Shown in pieces: positions 34,501-64,000 of a stretch of DNA of 64,000 nucleotides. This stretch comes from Amycolatopsis sp. NBRC 101858. Its GTDB lineage: Bacteria > Actinomycetota > Actinomycetes > Mycobacteriales > Pseudonocardiaceae. The stretch spans positions 620,001 to 684,000 of the forward strand of contig NZ_BSTD01000003.1 in assembly GCF_030269325.1 (NCBI RefSeq), given 5' to 3'. Numbering within the stretch: position 1 is the stretch's first letter; the number at the start of each line of letters is the position of its first letter. The notes under the pieces are model-generated. The model saw only the letters and a list, made by a program, of their open reading frames with translations. It was not told the origin of the DNA and made no database searches. Position numbers and translations under genes: made by a program.

Positions 34501-37500
34501 CCCCGTCGCCGGCTTTGCCGGTGACGACGCCCGGGTGCTTCGCGCCCGAGGCGACAGCGGTCAGCCCGGCGAGCAGGTCGGCGCCCGTCACGACCGCCCG
34601 ATGGCCGAACACCGCCCGGGCCGCCAGCGAACGCGCGACCTCCGCCGGGCCGACGTCCGACGCTTCGACGAACTCGGCGAGCCGCCGGGCCTGCTCCCGC
34701 AGCACCGTCTCCGACCGGCCCGACAGCGGCCAGACGACGTCCGGCGCGGGAGCGTCCGGAACCGCCACGACCGGCGGCTCTTCGAGGATGACGTGCGCGT
34801 TCGTCCCGCTGAAACCGAACGACGACACACCCGCCCGGCGCGGCCGCTCAGAAAGCGGCCAGGGCGTCGTGGAGGTCAGCAGCGCCACCGCGCCGCCCTC
34901 CCAGTCGACGTGCCGCGAGGGCCGGTCCGCGTGCAGGGTCTTCGGCAGGACGCCGTGCTCCAGCGCGAGGACCATCTTGATGACGCCGGCGATCCCGGCC
35001 GCCGCCTGGGTGTGCCCGATGTTGGACTTCAGCGACCCCAGCCACAGCGGCTGCGAGCGGTCGCGGCCGTACGTCGCCAGGAGCGCCTGGGCTTCGATCG
35101 GGTCGCCCAGCTCGGTGCCGGTGCCGTGCGCCTCGACGGCGTCCACATCGGACGGTGCCAGGCCCGCGTTCGCCAGCGCCGCCCGGATCACGCGCTGCTG
35201 CGACGGACCGTTCGGGGCGGTGAGGCCGTTGGACGCGCCGTCCTGGTTCATCGCCGAGCCGCGCAGTACCGCGAGCACCGGGTGCCCGAGCCGTCGTGCG
35301 TCCGACAGCCGCTCGACCAGCACGACGCCGGCGCCTTCGCCCCAGCCCGTGCCGTCCGCCTCGTCGGCGAAGGCCTTGCACCGGCCGTCGGCCGCGAGCC
35401 CGCCCTGGCGGGAGAACTCGACGAACGCGCCGGGCGTCGCCATCACCGTCACGCCGCCCGCGAGGGCCATCGCGCACTCGCCTGCGCGCACCGACTGCGC
35501 GGCCAAGTGCAGCGCGACCAGCGACGCCGAGCACGCCGTGTCCACGGTGACCGCCGGGCCGCCCAGGCCGAGCACGTACGATACCCGGCCCGAGACGACC
35601 GAAGCCGCGTTCCCGGTGCCGACGAACCCACCGAAATCCTCGCCGGAGCCCGCGAGCACGGCCGGGTAGTCCTGTCCGTTGGTGCCGAGGAACACGCCGA
35701 CGTCCGGGCCGCCCGAAGGGTCGACCCCGGCGCGTTCCAGCGTCTCCCACGCCGTCTCCAGGATCAGCCGCTGCTGCGGGTCCATCGCCAGGGCTTCCCG
35801 CGGCGAGATGCCGAAGAAGGCCGGGTCGAACTCCGTGACGCCGTCGACGAACGCGCCGCCGCCGGTGACGACCCCGGCGGCCGCGAGGCCCGCGACGTCC
35901 CAGTGCCGGTCCGCCGGGAAGCCCGAAACCGCGTCACCGCCGGAAAGCAGCAGCTCCCACAGGTCCTCCGGGGTCCGCACGCCACCGGGGAACCGGCAGC
36001 CCATCGCCACGACGACGATCGGGTCCTCGGTGGACACCGCCGCGCGCTCGACGACCGGCGCTTCGTCCGGCGTGCCCGCCAGGTGCGCGGCCAGGTCGGC
36101 GGCCGTCGGGTAGTCGTAGATCAGCGTCGCGGGCAGCTCGGTCCCGGTGGCCAGGCCGAGCCGGTTGCGCAGTTCGACGGCGGTCAGCGAATCGAACCCG
36201 AGATCCTTGAACGACTTGTCCGCCGCGACCTCCTCGGTGTAGCCGAGCACCGCCGCGACCTGACGGCGCACCAGCGTCAGCATGTCCTCTTCGGACAGCC
36301 CGGACAGCGCCACCGGCGGGGCTTCACCCTCCGCTTCGGGCAGTTCGGTCAGCAGGCGGCTCGGCCGGACGGCGGTGAGCGCGGGGCCGTAGACCGGCCA
36401 GTCGACGTCGGCGAGCGCGACCGCGACGTCGCCGGCGCCGAGGGCCCGGTCGAGCGCCGACAGGGCCAGCTCCGGGTCGAGAGGGGTGAGCCCGCCGCGG
36501 CGCAGCCGGTCGCGGACGGCCTCGTCGGCCGCCATCCCGGCGTCGGCCCACGGACCCCAGGCGAGCGACGTCGCCGGCAGCCCGCTCGCACGCCGGTACG
36601 CGGCCAGCGCGTCGAGGTAGGCGTTCGCGGCCGCGTAGTTGCCCTGCCCGGCCGAGCCGACCGTGCCCGCCAGCGACGAAAACAGCACGAACGCCGAGAG
36701 CTCGCGGCCGGCGGTGGCCTCATGCAGGTTCCAGGCCGTGGTCGTTTTGGCGCGCAGCACCCGGTCGAGCTTTTCGGGGGTGAGCCCGTCGAGCACGCCG
36801 TCGTCGAGCACGCCCGCGGCGTGGACCACCGCGGTCAGGTCCGGCAGGGAGTCCACGAGCGCGGTGACCGCGTCCCGGTCGGTGCAGTCGCAGGCCACGA
36901 CGGTGATCTCCGGCGCGGTCGGTTCGGCAGCTCCACGACGGCTCGCCAGCACCACTCGCGACGCCCCGCGCTCGATCGCCCAGCGCGCGAGGTGCCCGCC
37001 GAGCGCGCCGGTGCCGCCGGTGATGAGCACCGTGCCGCTCACCGTCCACTCGGGACATTCGACGGACAGCGGTGCGCGCACGAGCCGCCGGCCGAAGACC
37101 CCGGCGGGCCGGATGGCGACCTCGTCCTCGGCGCCGCCGGCGAGCACTCCGCACAGCCGGTCGAGGCCGCGCTCGTCGAGCTGCTCGGGCAGGTCGATCA
37201 GGCCGCCCCACCGGCGCGGGTGCTCCACGGCGGCGGATCGGCCGAGGCCCCACACCTGCGCCTGCTCCGGGTGCGTGAGGGGGTCGGACCGGCCGGTCGA
37301 GACCGCGCCCCGGGTCGCGCACCACAGCGGCGCGGACCAGCCGAGCCTGCCCAGGGCCTGCACCAGCGCGAGGGTGTCTTCGACCGCCAGCAGCGAAAGA
37401 ACCCCAGCGGGCTCGTCGCCGGATCCGGCGAGATCGTCGGGCGTGCGAAGCTCCACGACGTCGGCACCCCGGTCACGCAGGCCTGCGACGACGTCGGCGC

Positions 37501-40401
37501 CCGCTCCCACCACCAGCCAGCGGCCGGACAGCCGGGTCGTGGTCGTCGCGGTGACCGGGTGCCAGCCGATCCGGTACCGCCAGTTGTCCACTGTGGACTC
37601 GTCGTGGTGCCGGCGGCGCCAGGCGGCCAGCGCGGGGAGGACGTCGCTGAGCGGGGTCTCCGACGACACGGCGAGGGTGCTGGTCAAGGCGGCGAGGTCC
37701 GCGCGGTCGATCGCCGACCAGAACGTGTCCGCACCGGTGTCTCCCACCGGCGCCGCCGACTCCGGCGAGGTGAGCCAGAACCGCTCGCGCTGGAAGGCGT
37801 ACGTCGGCAGGTCGACGCGGCGAGCCCCGTCGAGCAGCGAAGTCCAGCCGGGCGCGCCGCCCCGCACGTACAGCTCGGCCAACGCGCTCAGGACCGACTC
37901 CCGCTCGTCGCGTCCGGCCCGCAGCACCGCCACGACGGGCGCGCTCGCCATCCCGGCCAGGGTCCGGTCCGGGCCGACCTCGACGAACCGCGTGGCGCCC
38001 CGGGCTTCCAGCGCCGTCAGGCGGTCGGCGAACCGGACCGGCTCGCGCACGTGCCGCACCCAGTACTCCGGGTCGGTCAGCTCGCCGGGCCCGCCGGTGA
38101 CGATCGGGATCTTCGGCGCCGAGAACGTCAGCCCGGCCACGACCTGGCGGAACTCGTCGAGCATCGGCTCCATCAGCACCGAGTGGAAGGCGTGCGACAC
38201 GGCGAGCCGCTTGGTCTTGCGCCCGCGAGACGCCAGCTCGCCGGCTGCGGCGAGCACGGCGTCCTCGTCGCCGGACAGGACGACCGAGTCGGCGGCGTTG
38301 ACGGCGGCGAGGTTCACCCGCTCGTTCAGCAACGGTGTGACCTCGGCCTCGGTGGCCTGGACGGCGACCATCGCCCCGCCGGCCGGGAGGGCCTGCATCA
38401 GCCGGGCCCGCGCGGCGACCAGCGTGCACGCGTCGGCCAGCGAGAGGATCCCGGCGACGTGCGCGGCCGCCAGCTCACCGATCGAATGCCCGGCGAGGAA
38501 GTCCGGCTTCACGCCCCAGGACTCCAGCAGCCGGAACAACGCGACCTCGACGGCGAACAGCGCGGGCTGGGTGTGGCCCGTGTCGTTCAGGGACTCGCTC
38601 GCGATCGCTTCGGCCAGCGGGAAGTCGAAGCCCGCGCACACCGCGTCGAAGGCTTCGGCGAACACCGGGAACTCGCGGCGCAGCCCGTCCCCCATGCCGA
38701 TCCGCTGGGAACCCTGGCCGGAGAACAGGAACGCGAGCTTGCCGGCCTTGCCCGCCACACCGTCCACAAGGGACGCGGCCGGCGCGTCGGCGGCGAGCGC
38801 GTCCAGAGCCGCCGTCGCTTCGGACGCGTCGGCGGCCAGCACGACAGCCCGGTGCTCGAACGCGGACCTGCCGGTGACGAGGGACAGCGCGGTGTCCGCG
38901 AGCGGCACGCCCGCCGTCAGGTGGTCACGCAGCCGGCGGGCCTGATCGCGCAAGGCCTCGCGGGAGCGCGCCGAGAGCGCGAGCGGCACCAGGCCGCCCA
39001 CCGTGGCCGGCGAGGCCGGCGCCGCGTCGTAGCTCTCCAGGATCACGTGCGCGTTGGTCCCGCTGATGCCGAACGAGGAAACCCCGGCCCGGCGCGGAGT
39101 CTCCCCGGCCGGCCACGCGACGTTCTCGGTGAGCAGCTCGACCGCCCCGGCCGACCAGTCGATGTGCGGCGACGGCTCGTCGACGTGCACCGTGCGCGGC
39201 AGCAGCCCGTGCCGCATGGCCAGCACCATCTTGATCACCCCGGCGACGCCCGCGGCGGCCTGGGTGTGACCGATGTTGGACTTGACCGAGCCGAGCCAGA
39301 GCGGCCGGTCGCGGTCCTGGCCGTAGGTCGCCAGCAGCGCGTGCGCCTCGATCGGGTCACCCAGCGTGGTGCCCGTGCCGTGTGCCTCCACGGCGTCCAC
39401 ATCGGACGGCGTGAGCCCGCCGCTCGCCAGCGCGGCCCGGATGGCCTGCTGCTGCGCCGGGCCGTTGGGCGCGGTGAGGCCGTTGGACGCGCCGTCGGAA
39501 TTGACCGCGGACCCGCGGACCACGGCCAGCACCGGATGCCCGTTGGCCAGCGCGTCGGACAGCTTCTCGACCAGGACGAGCCCGACGCCCTCGGACCAGC
39601 CGGTGCCGTCGGCCGCGGCCGCGAACGGCTTGCACCGACCGTCGGGCGCGAGCCCGCGCTGGCGGCTGAACTCGAGGAACATGCCGGGGGTCGACATGAC
39701 GGTGACTCCGCCGACGAGCGCCAGCGAGCACTCGCCGCGCCGCAGCGCCTGGGCCGCCCAGTGCAGGGCGACCAGCGACGACGAGCAGGCCGTGTCGACG
39801 GTGACCGCCGGGCCCTTGAGCCCGAGCTGATAGGCGACGCGACCGGAGATCACCGCGGTCGAGTTGCCGGTGAGCAGGTGCCCTTCGACGCCGTCCGGCA
39901 GCGCGGTCAGGCCCGAGCCGTAACCGGTGGACGTGCCGCCGACGAAGACGCCCGCCTTCGTGCCGCGCAAGGACTGCGGGTCGATCCCGGCGCGTTCGAT
40001 GGTCTCCCACGCCGTTTCGAGCAGCAGCCGCTGCTGCGGGTCGGTGGCCAGCGCCTCGCGGGGGCTCATCCCGAAGAAGCCGGGGTCGAACTCCGCCGCG
40101 TCGTAGACGAACCCGCCTTCGCGGACGTAGCTGGTGCCCGCCTGCTCGGCGTCGCCGGAGTACAGCGCCGCGGGCCAGCCGCGGTCGGTGGGGAAGCCGG
40201 ACATGCCGTCGCCGCCGGCGGCCAGCAGCTGCCACAGCTGCTCGGGGGTGCGCACGCCGCCGGGGAAGCGGCAGCCCAGGCCGATCACCGCGACCGGCTC
40301 GGCGTCCCGGTCTTCGACCTCGCGCAACCGCTGGTTCGCCGCCCTCAGGTCGGTGGTGACCTTCTTGAGGTAGTCGAGCAGCTTCTTCTCGTTGTCGGAG
40401 G

Positions 40402-40405
<4 letters not shown>
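31595..40405 (-). CDS. Type I modular PKS2, two KS-AT-KR-ACP modules
   Basis: A 2936-residue protein. Start GTG 40405 gives TSDNEKKLLDYLKKVTTDLRAANQRL, a docking coiled coil, and overlaps the PKS1 stop by four bases (GTGA). An open frame continues upstream to 42151 but runs over PKS1 and is not coding. First module: KS Cys near 205, AT GHSIG near 641 with HAFH, KR near 1128-1255, ACP Ser near 1405. Second module: KS Cys near 1623 (unusual DTACSASL), AT near 2060 with HAFH, KR near 2528-2664, ACP Ser near 2822. Both KRs have the LDD B-type motif and an intact Tyr (GQGNY). It ends with a helical tail (TASETEIFDFIDNELG) that should dock on PKS3. Predicted result: malonyl units with hydroxyls at C9 and C7. 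Confidence 0.96.
31830..36025 (-). other. PKS2 second module: KS-AT(malonyl)-KR-ACP
   Basis: The KS active site reads DTACSASLVALHLAAQS, with Ala for the usual second Ser, a harmless variation seen in other KS domains. The segment after the KS N-terminus is short (GLAAAGVVTGGGAF replaces the longer DPDPDxxGTSY stretch). The KR has LDD and GQGNYVAAN. Gives the C7 hydroxyl. Confidence 0.9.
36075..40300 (-). other. PKS2 first module: KS-AT(malonyl)-KR-ACP
   Basis: The KS has FFGMSPREALATDPQQ and DTACSSSL. AT carries GHSIGE and HAFH. KR has TGGTGALGGHLARW, LDD, FSSLAG and GQGNYAAAN. The KR structural part contains the recurring STVDNWRYRIGW start. Gives the C9 hydroxyl. Confidence 0.9.

Positions 40406-64000
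<23,595 letters not shown>

Overview
The window is a stretch of a very GC-rich actinomycete chromosome carrying most of a modular type I polyketide gene cluster for a multiply glycosylated polyol macrolide. GC content, GTG starts, GTGA/ATGA gene overlaps, a PAS-LuxR regulator, DrrAB-type export and MGT/EryCIII-type glycosyltransferases all suit an actinomycete. Amycolatopsis or another pseudonocardiaceous genus is my guess only. No rRNA, tRNA, CRISPR array or insertion sequence was seen.

Layout. 1-6.6 kb: the 5' part of a large LAL-like regulator (minus, runs off the left edge), a divergent orphan sensor histidine kinase, rmlA and rmlB, and a convergent membrane GT39-type glycosyltransferase. 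6.8-13.7 kb: glycosyltransferase GT1, a lower-GC Mrr-like nuclease gene that looks foreign, a DrrA/DrrB-type exporter (minus), and a divergent GT2-P450 pair. 13.7-15.2 kb: a PAS-LuxR activator and a 48-aa highly charged small protein. 15.5-19.3 kb: a KAS III-like acyltransferase coupled to GT3 (minus), facing a sugar aminotransferase (plus). 19.3-64 kb: one long minus-strand operon read from right to left, PKS1 (5 modules, 5' end outside the window) -> PKS2 (2 modules) -> PKS3 (2 modules + thioesterase) -> type II thioesterase -> GT4, closed by a hairpin shared with the aminotransferase gene.

How it works together. The nine visible modules are the end of the assembly line. Eight ATs carry malonyl signatures and one carries methylmalonyl signatures. 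Collinear reading of the domains predicts, from the carboxyl end: C2=C3 enoate, C5/C7/C9 hydroxyls, saturated C11, C12 methyl, C13 hydroxyl, C15 ketone, C17 and C19 hydroxyls. The ketone could close a hemiketal with C19-OH, as in large polyol macrolides (azalomycin-like logic). RmlA, RmlB and a DesI-like 4-aminotransferase would by themselves give dTDP-4-amino-4,6-dideoxyglucose. Four soluble glycosyltransferases, a KAS III-like acyltransferase and a P450 would decorate the aglycone, and the ABC exporter would remove it.

Regulation. Imperfect matches to the published PimM (PAS-LuxR) operator lie upstream of rmlA, GT1, GT2/exporter, the 48-aa gene and the GT3/aminotransferase pair. A second repeated element built on CAACGAAA occurs in four non-coding regions, twice as a widely spaced inverted repeat. 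Both are pattern observations read by eye and need a motif scan.
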